Of a stretch of DNA of 45,859 bases, positions 12,641 to 27,638 are shown in pieces. The notes beneath the pieces are model-generated. The model searched no databases, had not been told where the DNA came from, and saw nothing but the letters and a program-made list of their open reading frames with translations. How positions within the stretch are numbered: position 1 is the stretch's first letter; every line of letters starts with the position of its first letter. Where the stretch lies: the NCBI GenBank assembly GCA_001953115.1, contig LSSL01000252.1:1-45859 (forward strand), written 5' to 3'. Position numbers and translations under genes: made by a program. The stretch comes from Smittium mucronatum. Taxonomy: Eukaryota > Kickxellomycota > Harpellomycetes > Harpellales > Legeriomycetaceae.

Positions 12641-14040
12641 AATATATATTATAAGTTATCAAATAAGAGTTTTTTTTATCCCAGATTCATTTTTAATAAT
12701 GCTCAAGTATAAGTCCTAAGAAAATTTTATCTCTCAAATACCATTAATAAATTGGGTACCACTTTTTAGCTATCATCCAAAAAGATCTATTATTTTATGA
12801 TAGTTTGTTAGCTATATCACTGAAATATCTATTGATTGACGTTATATATCAAATGTAACCAATAACTTACTCTGATCACATTTTTCACCGAAGTCTTGGT
12901 TGAAATTCTATCAGATATGGAATTGAATTCCTAGGTTTACCCTGAAGTCTATGATAATAGGTCGATAACTTTGAGAATTAAGACCTAAAAGGTTCTTATG
13001 CACATTCTAATTTAATACCATATTTAATTTTTCATTCAAAGTATTCTATTGTGTATTATATCAAAATATTCTATCATAAAATGATAATTCTAATATTACT
13101 GATTCCAGCTCTATATCAAAAAATCGGAAAAATACTTTCGACCCCCGTTCTCATTATAAAAACTAACCAGTTTTTTCAATAGAAACTCCGCCATATTCAT
13201 GCGTTTTGTTGATGATCTTTTATTGAATATTCTCTCTCTATCCAATTCAGTAAATAATTTAATTGTGAAAAAACTTATATTTCTCCTTTAATGAAAATCA
13301 AAATTTCCAAATTTGTGCTTAGAATTACCATTTTTGTACAGCTCTTCAGGGATCGAATCATAAAAAATATTGAACAGAATTTCTCAATTATTTCATTTCC
13401 TAAAGGGGTCAGTAAAGCCTACTCAGCTTTGTTTTACTACTATCATTGGCGAATTAATGTCGGTACACGTATACCCTAAAAAAAATCCTAAAATCACATG
13501 GAAACTGAGTATTAGCCTCTTTTGTGATCGGTTTTGATTTTTTTTTTACTATATTATCTAAAATTCCCGATTTGTTGAAATCTGGTGATCGTTTTAAGAG
13601 ATTGGGTGATTTCGGTGTTATATTAGTTTCTATATCGGATTATCTATTAGAAAAGACACTTTTCTAGAGATTTTTTCTATCATCCTAATTTGGGATTCCT
13701 TGAAACAATGCACAGTGGATACGGAGCCATTAGAGCTACATACGGAGTGGGGTGAATTTTATTGATATTTTTTTCCTTTTGATTTGTTTCATTAATGTTT
13801 GTCTAATATTATAATATTTTAAATAAATCCCCTATAAAAAAATCTGGTTTGGAAATATACGAATTATACAATTAATGAAATTATTTGATAAATTATGTCA
13901 AGAAAAGGATCTTTCTATTTGGAAAAAATGAAGATTTTATTAACTCCACATTTTGATCCTTTATCTATTTTGGAATTGACATTATATAATTGTGATTAGC
14001 CAATGGCTTAAATATTTTAAAAAAAACCTGGCCTTGGAAA
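12125..14040 (+). repeat. second decayed repeat family, three direct copies
   Basis: Copies at about 12125-12180, 12835-12900 and 13975-14040. The first and third share tagccaatgg(t/c)ttaa followed at similar spacing by aacctgg(t/c)ctt. The second and third share attgac(g/a)ttatata followed by a ta(a/g)ccaat(a/g) motif. The family is short, AT-drifted and non-coding as far as can be seen. Confidence 0.4.
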
Positions 14041-17000
14041 TAATTTGCCATATAAAAAAATTTGGTGAAATCAAATGGTGAATGAAATAAAAACAATTGA
14101 GGCAGATCAATAAAAGCATCTAAACTTTTTTCCGGCTTTTCAAATAGGAAACTTACAATATGAACTTCAATAAAGAATATTATTAATAAATCCTCTTCTG
14201 TATCAAACCCAAAAAACTGAAATTAGAGAACCGATCTATGTACTCACTGACATCATCGAAAAAATCATTAATTACATTATACAAATACAGAACAGCGGTA
14301 TGTTTCTAAATAAAAAATTTATGATTTTTTTTTATTATTTTGCTCGATTCATCTGAATCTAATTGATTCATATTTGAAGGTATTTTTATCTATAATAAAA
14401 TAAATTTTTATATATTTATGCATCATCTTCTCTGAGCAGGATGTGGATTAAAAGTTTGTATATGGGATACTGTTCAATAAAAAAGGCTATTTTTTAATTT
14501 CTTTCATTAGTAGATTTTTATGATATAGTTTATTGGTTCAATATATTTTTAAATCGTTCAAATTTATACCATAAAGTTATTTTTATTGGTATATTACAAG
14601 TATCAGATGTTTTTACATTTAATTCAATAAATCCGAAAAAGAAAATAAAAAAGATACATAATTAAAGTGTCCGAACATTCAAAGAATCTCCCATATTGTA
14701 GCATACTAGTTTTTCGTTATAATGCTTCAGCTTATAAATGTTTAAAACTCTATCGGCCGAAATAAAACATAACATGTAAAGAGTCAAAAATGTGCAGCTT
14801 TAAATATGTGTTTTTAGCGAGGGATTCCAGACCTCTTTCTATTTATTGATTGATGAGAAACATAGATTGTACCATTAATAAATGAGAATTTTTGTCCCTA
14901 AAACATTTGAAGCTCTTGAGCAAGGATAAATAATATGAGTAATTTTGAGATATTGGTTTCTTGTTTAATATAGATTTACGTTTAATTTTCGTTGTTTTTA
15001 TTCCTATTTTTTTCCACCAGCGCAATATATATGGAAAATTATTTTCAAGGTCTATCTTTTTTAATAAGAAAACAATGGATTTAATGAATTTCAATAATTC
15101 CAAATCCAGTAAAAATTACAAAATATATTAGAACTGATTTATTTTCTGGAAATTTCATACAATAATTTTTTTTTTTGTAGTTTCAATTTTAAATTGCCCG
15201 ATAATTTCAAATTTTGTAATGTGTGCTATTTCCAAATTAGAACAGAGGCAAAAAAATATTAAGGGCATTTTTACTCTCGAATACAATCTCCCATATATTG
15301 GACTCTACTAAATTTGAAATAAAAGAATTTATCGATTTCAAAAATTCTACTATATTAAATTCAACTAGTAGATGAAACCCATAATAAAGTATTATCAACA
15401 TATTAATATTTTTTTATTAAATAAGAAATCTCATTTTTTTAAATAATCTTCAATTTTAACGAATATATATATATTCAATAGATACCCTATGTTAACCATT
15501 AATATTCGTTCGCATTCTATTTTCCCGCCAGTGAATAGGTAAATCTGAGTTATAATTAATTTTCAATAAAAAAAATTAATAATTATCCAATTTTAGGTCT
15601 AATTACTTTATTTTTTATTATTTTGACCTAATATTAACTGTCTTTATTTCATATACGTTTAGGAATGAGTTTTCAAAAACAGTGAGTGAAATAAAAATTA
15701 AAAAATAAAGAAAATTAGCACTATCTCCAAAAATGAAACTTTCACATATTTAAGAGGGAGAGAACTATATTTTCAAGATATGAAAAAATGCGTGTTTGAA
15801 TTGAATCACTTTGATAAACAAATTTAAAAACTTAGAAATCTTTAAGAAAAGGAACTAAAAAACGCGAATTATTTTTTAGATATAGTGTTTTTTTATATAA
15901 GAAATAATACTTTCCCTTTTTTAGAAAAACTGTTGGAACACAGGTAAATTTTCAGTAAGAAAAAATGTCACCACCAATGTGGCTATAATAAAACTAAACT
16001 TTATTTCGTTTTTTAAACGGTTGGATAATGATAACTCTGTTTATAAAATTGATTAAATAAATCTGAAATTAGATGCTTATTGATAATCTTAAGCTGATTA
16101 TTGGGTTTTATATTATACAAAATTCTTGTGATTTTGATATTGGAAATTCAAATTATGAATAAAAAAAATGAGAAAAAATATACACATCTTTTAAGAAATA
16201 TTTTTTTATTTTAAAAACTCTATTGCATGATATTAATATTAAATTTTAATCATATATAAAAAGTTTATGGGAAATATTTTTATTGGTAAAAGATTTCATT
16301 TAAAATCTGTTCTTTCATAGATGAAATGACCACTATTTTCCATAAAGCGGTTAAATAAAATAAAACTTTTATTAACAGCCAAAACTTTGATTGATATTTT
16401 TAATTGAAATATTATTTTATTAATTACTATTTAGTTCATATTATACAAAAAAAAACTGGAAAAAAACTATTTTTAAAACAAAAATTCGGTAATAATAGAG
16501 CTAAATTGGCAAATAAATGTTTAAGAAAAATTATTTTAAACATCCATAAACATAATATAAGATTAAAAGTAACTTCAATATCCTTTAATTACAGAAAAAA
16601 TATCTATTTTTTCAACGCCTCTTTTATTTTTATTTCATAAAATAAAATCCTTTATATGAATTGAATTTTATTAATAATGATATTACCAGAAAGTGGTCTT
16701 ATTTATTTATTTTTAAATTTTAGAAAATATTTTCATTTATCAAACTTTACCCTACATTTCTGGGAAACAGATCTTTTGAAGAAGAAAGAATTAGAACAAT
16801 ATTCCCTTTAAAATTTAATAAACACCTTTAAAAAAATGCTTTAATAAAATAATTTATTTTGTATAAGAAAATAATCTTTATTTTGATTTAAAAGGAAAAC
16901 TAAAATAATTTAAAATATAAAAATTATCCATTAATTCTGGTCTAAATTTTGATTAATAAATTTTTTTATTAGAAATTTATATTTTTCCAGAAATAAAAAA

Positions 17001-20000
17001 TGAATTTTTAGAAATAATTAATTACGAAAAAAATTTAAACATTATGTTTTATAAAAAAAACTCCGGAACAATAAAAAAAATGTGAGTTAAAATCTTAAAA
17101 TTAAAATCTTATTAATTCTAATATTATGAAGAAATTTTTATTTATTGCTAATTGACTATTACCTATAATAGAAAAAAATCATTCAGTCAGATTTTGTGAT
17201 TATTAATTTAATTCAAAAATAAAATTATAAGATTGATTTTCTAAATACAATCATGTTCATCTGGCTCTTTTTTTCCTTCCAAAAAATAATTAGTATGAAA
17301 TTATTTTTCGGAAATATTTTATCCGAATAAATAAATAAATAAACTAATGCATAATGTGGTTTTTTTGGGAATTTTTTTGGCTTCAGCTTAAATACTCTGT
17401 CATAATAATATATGCAAGTATATATTATCAGAAATCCTTAAATTCACTAAGCATAAGATATATTTTATTTATAAATGTGAAGCTCTTATAAATCAGAATC
17501 AAGCTTAGATTTTATTTTTATTAATTTATTTCGAGTAATTTCTTCTTTAAAATTTTATTTTTTTATTTGTGTTTATTATAACCCTTTTGAATATTAGTAT
17601 TTAATTTATCAGGACTGAGGATGAATTTGAAAATTACATTATTTTAGATTTATTTATAGACTTATAAATATTTTTCATCTTGAACTAATGCCCAAGATTT
17701 ATGGATATTCTAGGGTGGATAAATTATTTTTGTGATAAAATTTTCTTTGTATTATTATAACTTTTCGAATTGGCTTTATTAAGTTTTTTGTGAATTTAGC
17801 AGAATTCCTAATAAATTTAATTTAATAAAATTTAATAAAAGTAAAATGTTTTTACTTTATATTATTGGATTTGGGATTTAAAAATGATATCCCTAAGTTT
17901 TTGATATTGTGATTTGTCTATTCGTGTTCATTTTTTGGAAAAATTGAAAAAATTATGAGGCTTTTGTTTAAACTTTTAGTAAAAATTAAACTTTAAACAA
18001 ATTATTTAATTTTTTAAGAAAAAAAAGTATTTGTATAAGTAAAATATGTAAAATTCATAATATGAATTTTTTTTAAATTAAATTATTTTCGCTCTACTAA
18101 TCCAAGAAATTCTTATAAAGAAAAAATATCCAAGGTATTCTCAAAAAATGTAAAGAGCTTATCAATCTACTACAAAGGGTAAAAAGTATAGATAATGAGA
18201 AACATTGGTTAGGCTTTAGACAAAACCAAATGCAATTTTTATATATTTAATTTACTGCTTTATAATTTATAATTTATTTTTGTATCGAAATTGATAAGTG
18301 AAATTTTCTGTAGTATAAATTAGGAGTCAGAATATTTTTGAAATTTCGTATTTATAATAGTCATTTTCTAAAAAATATGCTTTAAATTTGTGCAACACCT
18401 CTAAAAAAATTCAAATCAGTGTAAATATATTTTTTATCACATAATTAGACGTTTCTAAAAATTAAAAATTAAAAAAAAATAAACTTTATCTAATATATGA
18501 CTCTTTTTCTAACAAAAAATAACCATAATTTATTTTGTGAGATTTCATTTTTCCCTATTTTTCTTATAGAAAGTTCTTTATAACCGGGTACTATTTTTTA
18601 GTGCGAATATCATTAAACATTAATTTCCCATATAACCCGTAAAATAAATTTATTTTGTGAAAGAAAATTTTTAATTTAATAAATAGTTTTTTTAGTTTTT
18701 TTTTGATGTCAGGAAAAGGTATTTTATGCTATAAACATAATTTTATAACAACTCAGTATTAAAAATAGACTATATGTAGCTCAATATATTTGGATAATTT
18801 AGAAAATACCTGTTAATATTCTCTTAATATTAATTTCTAAAACATATGAGGTTTTTTAGAGTTATGATTTGTATTTTTAAGATAAAAAATGCAATAATAT
18901 CTCCTAAAAAGAGGACATTTAAAATTATTCTCCTATTTATTTATAAAATTTTCAAAAAGAACTTCAAAATTTATATAGTGATTTTTCTTTAATTTCTTTT
19001 TAAAAGAAAATTGATTTCTGCAATATTAATTTTTTGGGGTATAATTTATATTGTAATTGAATAAATAAAAACTTTGTAGAAATCATTAAATATAACATAA
19101 AAAATTCATAATTACATAAAATTGATAATATTATTTTAAACAAATTCCATATAATATATATATATAGTATAATTATGACTTTTGCGTGATTAAGATTTAA
19201 TTAAAATGTATCAAGCTAAAAAAAAATTTTCGTGCCTTTTTTTTTAATACTTAGGTATTATCAAAAGGTTTTTGTTGAAAAAAAATATTTTAAAATACTC
19301 CATATTTCAAATACTCTATCAATTTATTATTTAATTTTTTTTAAAAATGCTTTTTAAAGCTTGTAGATTTCTAAGAATTTTTTTTAAAAGAATTTATTAT
19401 AAAAATAATAATAATAATAACGGATATGTATTTATAAATGTGTTTATATCAAATAAAATCTTTTTAAAATTAAAATTTGCTTAATAAGTACGAATAAAAA
19501 TATAATTTCTTTTCATAGAAATTATTCATAGAGTATTTAGGATTGATTTGAAAACTAAACTTTATTTATTTAGAAATAAAGCTCAAAATAGGTACAAAAT
19601 TCATGTTTTCATGTTTTTATCAAGTTTAATATAATTTTAATTGAATCCTTGATATATAATTACAGTTTATCTTTAAATTACTGTGCCATGATTTCTAAAA
19701 ACAGCTGGTACTCATAAGACCTGAAATCCAATTTAAAATTATTTTTATATTCATAAAAAATATATAATTGTACTAAATTTACTATTTAATCATATTTAGA
19801 CATATAAGGTATTTTGATAACCATTTTTATTTTACCGAAATTTTTCCTCGTCACAATTAGTCAAGATCGGTAAAGCTTTAACAATAATTGAGAATAATCT
19901 GATGTTATAATACAATACTTGAGTCACTAAGAATAGAAAATAACTTCGCATCTATATAAAATTTGAGTTAAAAATATTTATACTCCAAATAAATTCAAAT

Positions 20001-20090
20001 AAAAAAATAGTTAATTTTCTTAATTTAAGAAAAATAAAAAGTTACAGTAGCTTTTCATTTAAATTTAAACATATTTTTAAATGCAAGCAA

Positions 20091-20111
20091 AAAAATCATC
20101 GGATGATTTTT
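20091..20111. repeat. near-perfect 10-bp palindrome
   Basis: aaaaatcatc (20091-20100) and gatgattttt (20102-20111) are reverse complements separated by a single g. In such AT-rich DNA a palindrome with this much GC at its centre is uncommon, but it may be chance. Confidence 0.5.
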
Positions 20112-21255
20112 CAAATAAATTTTAATATAAAATTTATTTTCTCTGTATATATATATTTTTTTTCATCTGCTCTTCCGAAATTTAATTTTGGTTTAAGACC
20201 ATATACAAATTCTATTATAAAATTTATTAATAAAGATCTTTACATTTAAACTAAATAAAAAATTGTTGCACGTTTAGATCTGAAACATATCTGAATGATT
20301 TTATCACCATTCCATTGATGATTAATTATTTCGGGTTTTCGATAAGTTTTTTTTCCCGTGAATTGTGTCTTATATTTGCTATCAACTACCCCCAAAGTTA
20401 ATATTTCACAAAAATGTTAACATTTATTCCAATAAAATTTTGCCTATAGAGAAAATAGGAGAAAATAAGGTATATACGGGATATTACGCCGTTAAAAAGA
20501 TGAATATCTAAAATTAATTCATATTTTCATTTACATACTTTATAATAAAAGTAATTTATAAAATATCTACAAAGAACTGGAATTAAAATAAATTTAAATG
20601 TAATAATTAATAATATGATCCAACTAAACAAAAATTAAAGAATTTTGAATAAAACCCCTTTTTAAATTAAGCTAGATACACAGCATATACTGTGATAAAA
20701 ATACAGTGATTTATTTCTAAAAATTTTCAGTTAATGTAAGAGAATTTTAAAAAATACCCTTGGTAATTTTTTTAAAAAAAAATTAAAATCCTCAGTTTTG
20801 CGCATATATATAATTTGCACTTTTTATAATTAAAATTATTCATATATGCAGTCTATTCTTGTAATCATATGTTTAAATTAATCTTAAAATAAAAATGAAT
20901 TTTTTATAAGTAGTTGCAATTTTGGGGTATTAATTCTTTTATTTATCCAAAAAATATTGAAATAAAGGAATAAATTCTTTAATATATAAGCCCAAATCCA
21001 GCTAATTAAATATTTTATCTTTAAAAAACAAAAAATATAAATTGTATTGGTGAGAAATCTTTTTAAATTTAACTTTTTAATAAATAGGAATTTTGCCTTA
21101 TTTTTTTTAAAAAAATATCTAAAATAAATACACAACGCTAATTTTATCAATATTATACCAAAACCGAATCAATTTTTTTCATTTTCATAAAGGCCATAAA
21201 AATATGATAAAAATATGATAAAAATTATACGAAAACAATATCTGTTTTTTGAAAA

Positions 21256-21281
21256 CCCACCATTTTCAATAAAATGGTGGG
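21256..21281. repeat. perfect 11-bp hairpin in AT desert
   Basis: cccaccatttt (21256-21266), loop caat, aaaatggtggg (21271-21281). It is one of very few GC-containing blocks in the surrounding AT-rich DNA. The nested symmetry could be the terminal sequence of a foldback element, a protein-binding site or a transcript hairpin. No flanking gene explains it. Confidence 0.65.
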
Positions 21282-24200
21282 AAAATATGTTGAATAGGAA
21301 TATTAGGTCTAAATTTTAATAGATAATTCATCGAAAATCGGGGGTTTTAATTTTTTGGATTTTTCAAAAGTTCAGTTTTGTTTTATTTATAGGTGTATTT
21401 AAAAAATTCTAAATTTTTCTTATTTATTTCTTAAAGATGTTAAAAAATAAATAAATAAATATAATAATGATGGAAAAAATGAAAAAATCAAATCTATAAA
21501 ATTCACTTTGTAATATTTTTTTAGGATAAGATTATTATTGAAATCTGAAATATCAAATAAGAAAAAATCTAAAAAAAAAATTTCGAAATTTATTTGTATT
21601 TAAATTCTATTTATCCCTAAGAAAATTTAAATACAATTAATCATTGAGTTTTAAAATTATTATTTTATTTAAATAACCCACTTTCAAGCTTTCCGCTAAA
21701 AACGAAAATATATTTCAAAATTTCTAAATATTTACAAAATCTTTTTATCCAAACTTATTACTCAATTAAATTGAAAAAAACCTTACGATATCAATATTCA
21801 TTTTTTATAAAAACTTTTCCAGTTAATTTAATAAATAATTTGAAAATAATTTGAAAAAATTAATATTAAAAATTTGATTAAATTCTTAAAAATTATCGAA
21901 AATAGCCAAATAGATTGGAGTTAATTCAAATTTATGGAACGGGATTTTTTTTAAAAACTACTAAATTATCCATAAGCCTAAAATATTAGAATATTTTTTA
22001 TTATTAAAAATTACACACTTCAAGATTCAAATAAATAAAAATTTGGTCTCTAATCTGAGATTAATTTTCGTGAATACCTTATTTTAACACTGTGAAATTT
22101 TCTGTTAAATAGGTAATATGTGTCTAGAAAGCATTTTATATATGTAAAAAAATATAATATAATTTTATTAATGTTATTCTAAATTCTCTATTAAACCTAT
22201 AGTGTAATTTAAATTATATTTTTAGAAAATATTATAACCCAAGAATAAGTTAAAAAATTACGCTTTTTTAATCACTATATTTTTTCCATTCAAGAAAAAT
22301 TAAATTTGATTTTTAAAAATATAAGATAGATTTACTAATCGTAAAAATAAAATTTAATATTGGTTGAATAATTTTTATAATAATAACTTGTTTAAAATTT
22401 AATACTTTCTATTTTTAATTTTATTTAAATTCATTTTTCTGGATATTTGATGGTAAATAATAAACATAAAAAATATTTCTGTTATCTATTATAAGGTGTA
22501 AAAAAATCTAAAAAAAATCCAAAAATATTACATTATACATTTTTTTATTGTTCAACCTGAGCACTATCGGTAATATCTTGGTAAAAAGTAAAAAAATTGA
22601 AGTATTGCGAAAAAATGTACTAAACCACAAAATAGAAGAATTTAATAAGAGAAATTAATCTTAAAAAAATTTAGACAAATATTTGGATCCTATTTCAAAA
22701 TAAAATTTATTTATGGAATCCCAAAATCCAAAAAACATGCTTTTTATTAGACCATCAGCACAATTAATGAAAATCTTTCATAAAAATAGAATTTTGACTA
22801 TTAAAAACACTTTATTCGAAAGCCTAAAGCAATTATCGATAAATCAATTTACATATAATATATTGGATAAAAATATCTAAGCCCTTGATACTAAATAACC
22901 AAGTTTAATTTCTACAAATTTTTTCATCATTTAAAAAATTGTTATTTTCAAAATAATGGTATAATTAAAATTGGTTTATATTTATCAAATTATGACATTT
23001 TATTATAAAATAATCTACCAGATTTTTCAAAAAAATGATTTTATTGGCAGATTTCCGATTTTTATAAATTTAATTTTTTTTACTAAAATCGGTATAATAT
23101 TTCTAATCCATTTAATACTGAGGAGTAAAAATTACTTTTTAATGATTAAGATAACATAAGTGTTCAAAAAATTCTTTATTTTAATCCATCTTAGCCGTTA
23201 CACCGATATATGTAGCTGAATTTAACATCAATTTGAGACTATACCCAAAATAAATGACTTAAAATTACCTTTATATCTACTATATTACACTATGGCTATA
23301 AAACACTATATATGATGTTAGTTTTAATCGCTCAGCTAAATGAAGGTTGTAGCATCTTTGATTATATATTATTTTGATAATAATACATCCCTATAAATAA
23401 CACAATTACTAATATTTCGCTAAAAAGTATGAAAATTTTTGATAATGAAAAATCCATTTGATTTATATTGATATTTTAAAGATATTTTATCTTTGTATTA
23501 ATTTGAATATATAGGGATTATAAAAATTAAAAAAATTAAAAAGATGTGTATTGGACATAGTTCTTACTAAAACAAAACTAATGTATCAAATAGATGGTTT
23601 TATATTGAAAAAAAAATTCCATAATTCGATAAACCTAAACTTATTACAAATAAACCAACATTTTGAAAATAATAAGTATTCTTAATGAAAACGAGATTTT
23701 TCGAAAATAATCTTAGTTATATATTATCAAGGACTTATATAATTATATCCTATAGATCATAAGAAAATAAAATTTATTGATAAGTATTGGAGTTTTTTGA
23801 ATAAAGAGTTTTTAGTAGTCAAAGTTTCATTTTTTTGAAATGTGTTTAATTATTTTACTGGCATCCTATTATTTGTATTTTAAATGGTGAGTAGAGAAAA
23901 AAAAGTGTGATATTAGTTTATTTTAATTTTATATTAAAATAAGATTTAATACCGCTCATTTATTTCCCTTTTATTTAACCTTATGTTATTTAGAAAGATG
24001 TTTTCACATATTTAATATATTTGAATTTAAATTTGAATATTATTGCATAGAATTAAGAAATTGTGAGTATTTTATCGAATAAAAAAATTTCCTGATATTA
24101 TGATTACTAAAAAATCTATTTTTCTAAAATAAATACTTATAATAATTTTAGAAATTTATATTTCAAATAACAAAAAACTTTCGAAAAACTTTAAAAGTTA

Positions 24201-27200
24201 TATTTAAAATTTCATCTGGAGTTAGGGGATTTTTATTTGTTTATTTCTATAAATTTATTATACGAAAAAATTATAATTCTTTTATAGATTAGCTTTCATC
24301 TATTGATGTTTTAACATTTAAACTATATACCATTTTATAGTTTTCGAAATTCAAACCTCATAATAATTATAATATTTTCAGTGACTTTTTGAAATTTTCA
24401 TTATTTTTGAAAATAATTATTTATCATGAATTTTTAAATTTTTTTGTCTTTAATTAGTCTCTTTACATTTAAACGAACTAAATATTTATTTTTTGGGTTT
24501 TTAATTAAGACTTTTTAAAAATTTAATCATTAAATGGGCTTTAATTCATAATCCACAAACACACGCATAAATATATTATATGAGTGTGATTTTTTTTAGT
24601 TTATTTGAATACTATGTTGATTTCATCCTATTTTTTGAACAATCGTATAGGAGAATATGATTAGATCATTATGTTATAAAATAAAAAATTTATCCAGAAT
24701 TTTTTTTATAAAATCATAATACTGATAAAAAATAAATATTTGTACTATTAAAAATAAAACTTATAGTTCAGTACTTTTTACTAAAATCTAGATAATAAAT
24801 TTATCTTATTATTTTAGAAAAAAATTTTTGAAAGAAATATTACATAAAATTGCCAGAAACTTGCTATTTTTTTTAAGTTAATCACAAAAATAGGATTAAT
24901 GCTATTTAAATTTCCTTTTTTATTTTAATACTAAATTAGTATATTTTAATTTTTTTGTTCTTAGTCGTATAATTAATTATATGCTTTACATCCCTTCATA
25001 ATATTAGCTAATATAAATGTGTAAAATACGTATCAATACTTTTATTTTGTATTTATTTATTTTAATGTAAAAATTTTCTAGGATAATTCAATTTAAGACG
25101 AAATAGAAAAAAATTGACCGATTTTTTTTTAATTTTACAACTAAAAATATGATTTTTTAATATATTTTTTTATAAAATATAAAATAAATGAATATAATAT
25201 ATTTATTATATTTTAAAATGATTTTCCCAATGAAAATAAATTCAAAGTTAATTAGGTTAAAAAAATCAAAAATAAGCGTAATGAACCCAAATAAGAATCT
25301 CATAAACCAAAATAAGAAAACAAAAATATAAGGATCACATCTAATTAAAATTAAATTATGTAATTCTATTATTAGCATCTCAAAATACAAAATTAGCATT
25401 TCCCAAAAATATTTTTTTTCTACAAATAAATTTTCAAATAGCTTACGCTTAATTAATTTAGCTTAGCGAAAATTAAAATCCTGGGTATATGGTTAATTCT
25501 TTTGGAAAATTCTAAATGAAACTGGTTAATTTTCTTTTAATTTTTTAAATTTTTTTACTGCTATTATTTATTTTTTGAAATATAAAATTTAATCATTAAA
25601 TAAATACCAATTTTTTCATATTCTTTATTCTTAGATAATTTGTAAATTTATTATTTAGAAATGGGCTAATAAATTAAAGGAGAATTTGAAATGGTGCTAA
25701 AATTAAATTATGTGGTATTAATTTGGGATTTTATTTTAAAATTCATGTCTATTCCAGGCTGTTAAATTCAATTAGTTTATTCAATAGTTATAACTATTAA
25801 TAAGAGAAGAAATCAAGATAAAAAATAATAAAAGATAAAAATACTGTGTTTAAAAGTTGGTGTCAGAATTGATCTTTCTATAAAGTCCACAAGTCTGTAC
25901 TTAAATAAGGAAAATTTAATTATCATGGTTTTTTCATACTTTTTACCATATTCTGAGTGATTTTTTAATCACTTCTTTTTGTATTTTTTTCCTGTTGTTT
26001 TATTAATTCCATGAAGAATTTATTTTTGTATTAGTTTGTATTTACTTTCACATTTGCAATTTTTAGCAACATATTTTACCACATTTATTTTTAATATTTT
26101 TAAATTCATTCTTATATCCTTACTGATTTAAATTTAGTTATGTAATTGCATAAAAAAAATTTATTTATTAATTTAAACTCTTAAAATAAGAATTAAATTA
26201 AATCTCAATTTGGTGTAAGCCTTCTATTTATTAATACTGAAATGATAAGAATTTAAATGTTTAAAAATAATAAATTATAATATTAGCATTTTTTAGGAAT
26301 ATATTATTTTCTTAGTTCAAAATTTGTTATTTTAATGGTGAAATATTATATTGAGTCGATAGTTAATTTACATTTATTGTTTTTAATAAACATAGTTTAG
26401 CTCAATAGTGCCGTAAGTATTAGAATATATATATTATATATAGATTTTAAAAATTTAATAATAATAAGTTTTTATGGTAATTCTTATATTTTAATTTATA
26501 AAAAAACACAATAAGCCAATTTTTTTACTAATTTAAAACTATAAATAAAAAAATGAAAGAAATTTACTTCGAAAAAGGTTATTTTTCAGAAGGAAAAAAT
26601 ATGATTGTTTAAAAGAATTGAGGTAAAATATTAATATTACTAAAATATAACTAAAATGGCTTAGTTTAAAATGGCGTTTATTTCCAAAAAAATTATAATT
26701 AATATTAGCTCTAAATATATATATATTCTGATATATCAGTTATTTTTTAGATTATACTATATTCTCTTTCTTTTATTACGCATTTTTCACGAGAAAAATT
26801 GAAGTAATTAATTTCTTTTCCGTTTTGTGTTAATATATAATTATTTGAAGATGTATGAGGTTTTTTAAATTTTCGATAGATAAAAAAACTGGATGCTGTT
26901 TGGATTCGAAGTTTTATTTTTCAAAATGGCGATTATAATATCCCAAAAATAAGAAAATTAAATAATTAAAATCTTGAACTAATTTTTGGGCACATATCCA
27001 ATAAAAATATGAAAATTACCAAGTATCATTACATAAAAAAAGATGAATATTTGAATTTTTTTAACTATAAAATCCTCTATTTTTTCTGCTTTAGTAGATT
27101 ATATGTGATTATTTTTATGAAATAATATATTATAATTTGTTTAAGTATAATATAATGACTTAGATAAAATTTATAGTTGAATAATTGAATTCTTGGGATT

Positions 27201-27638
27201 TAATTTGCATTTTTTATTATATAAAAAAAATTCTTTATTAAAAAAAATTTCTTTTATATTAAAGCCATTCTCCTTAATAAATAAAATATAGCTCGTTGAA
27301 AATTTTCGAAATTAAAATTCAATATATATACATAAAAATAAAATTCCATTTCAACCCAAATATGTTTTTTAGCTTTGAAAATATAAACTTTAAACCCGGT
27401 TTTACCTCAACTATTTATTTTTACTCTGGAAAATAATTAAGCATTACTTATTATTAATAATCCAGCGCATTAAATCAAAATATTTTAATTAAAAAAATAT
27501 ATTTATAATTTTTAAAATATTTATTTTAAGTTTTATTGAAATAAAAAATGACTTGCTTGATTGAAACCAAGAATTATTACTAAAAAAAAGAAAAAAAATA
27601 GCAATTGATATATTTATGTTCTGATTAAATAAATCAAA

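Larger units (their letters stand above)
14100..27540. other. extremely AT-rich gene-free DNA
   Basis: More than 13 kb consists mostly of A/T runs, with only isolated open frames under 90 codons (for example 14843-15103, 20884-21150, 25157-25399) that are rich in Phe, Ile, Lys, Asn and Tyr, as random AT-rich DNA predicts. No motif, intron-exon pattern or RNA gene was recognised. The most AT-rich part begins near 15 kb. Notable small structures are the hairpin at 21256-21281 and the palindrome at 20091-20111. Confidence 0.7.

Noticed and set aside
15000..27500. Mitochondrial or plasmid DNA inserted in the chromosome
   Set aside because: Despite the AT richness, no mitochondrial gene, rRNA or tRNA motif was recognised.
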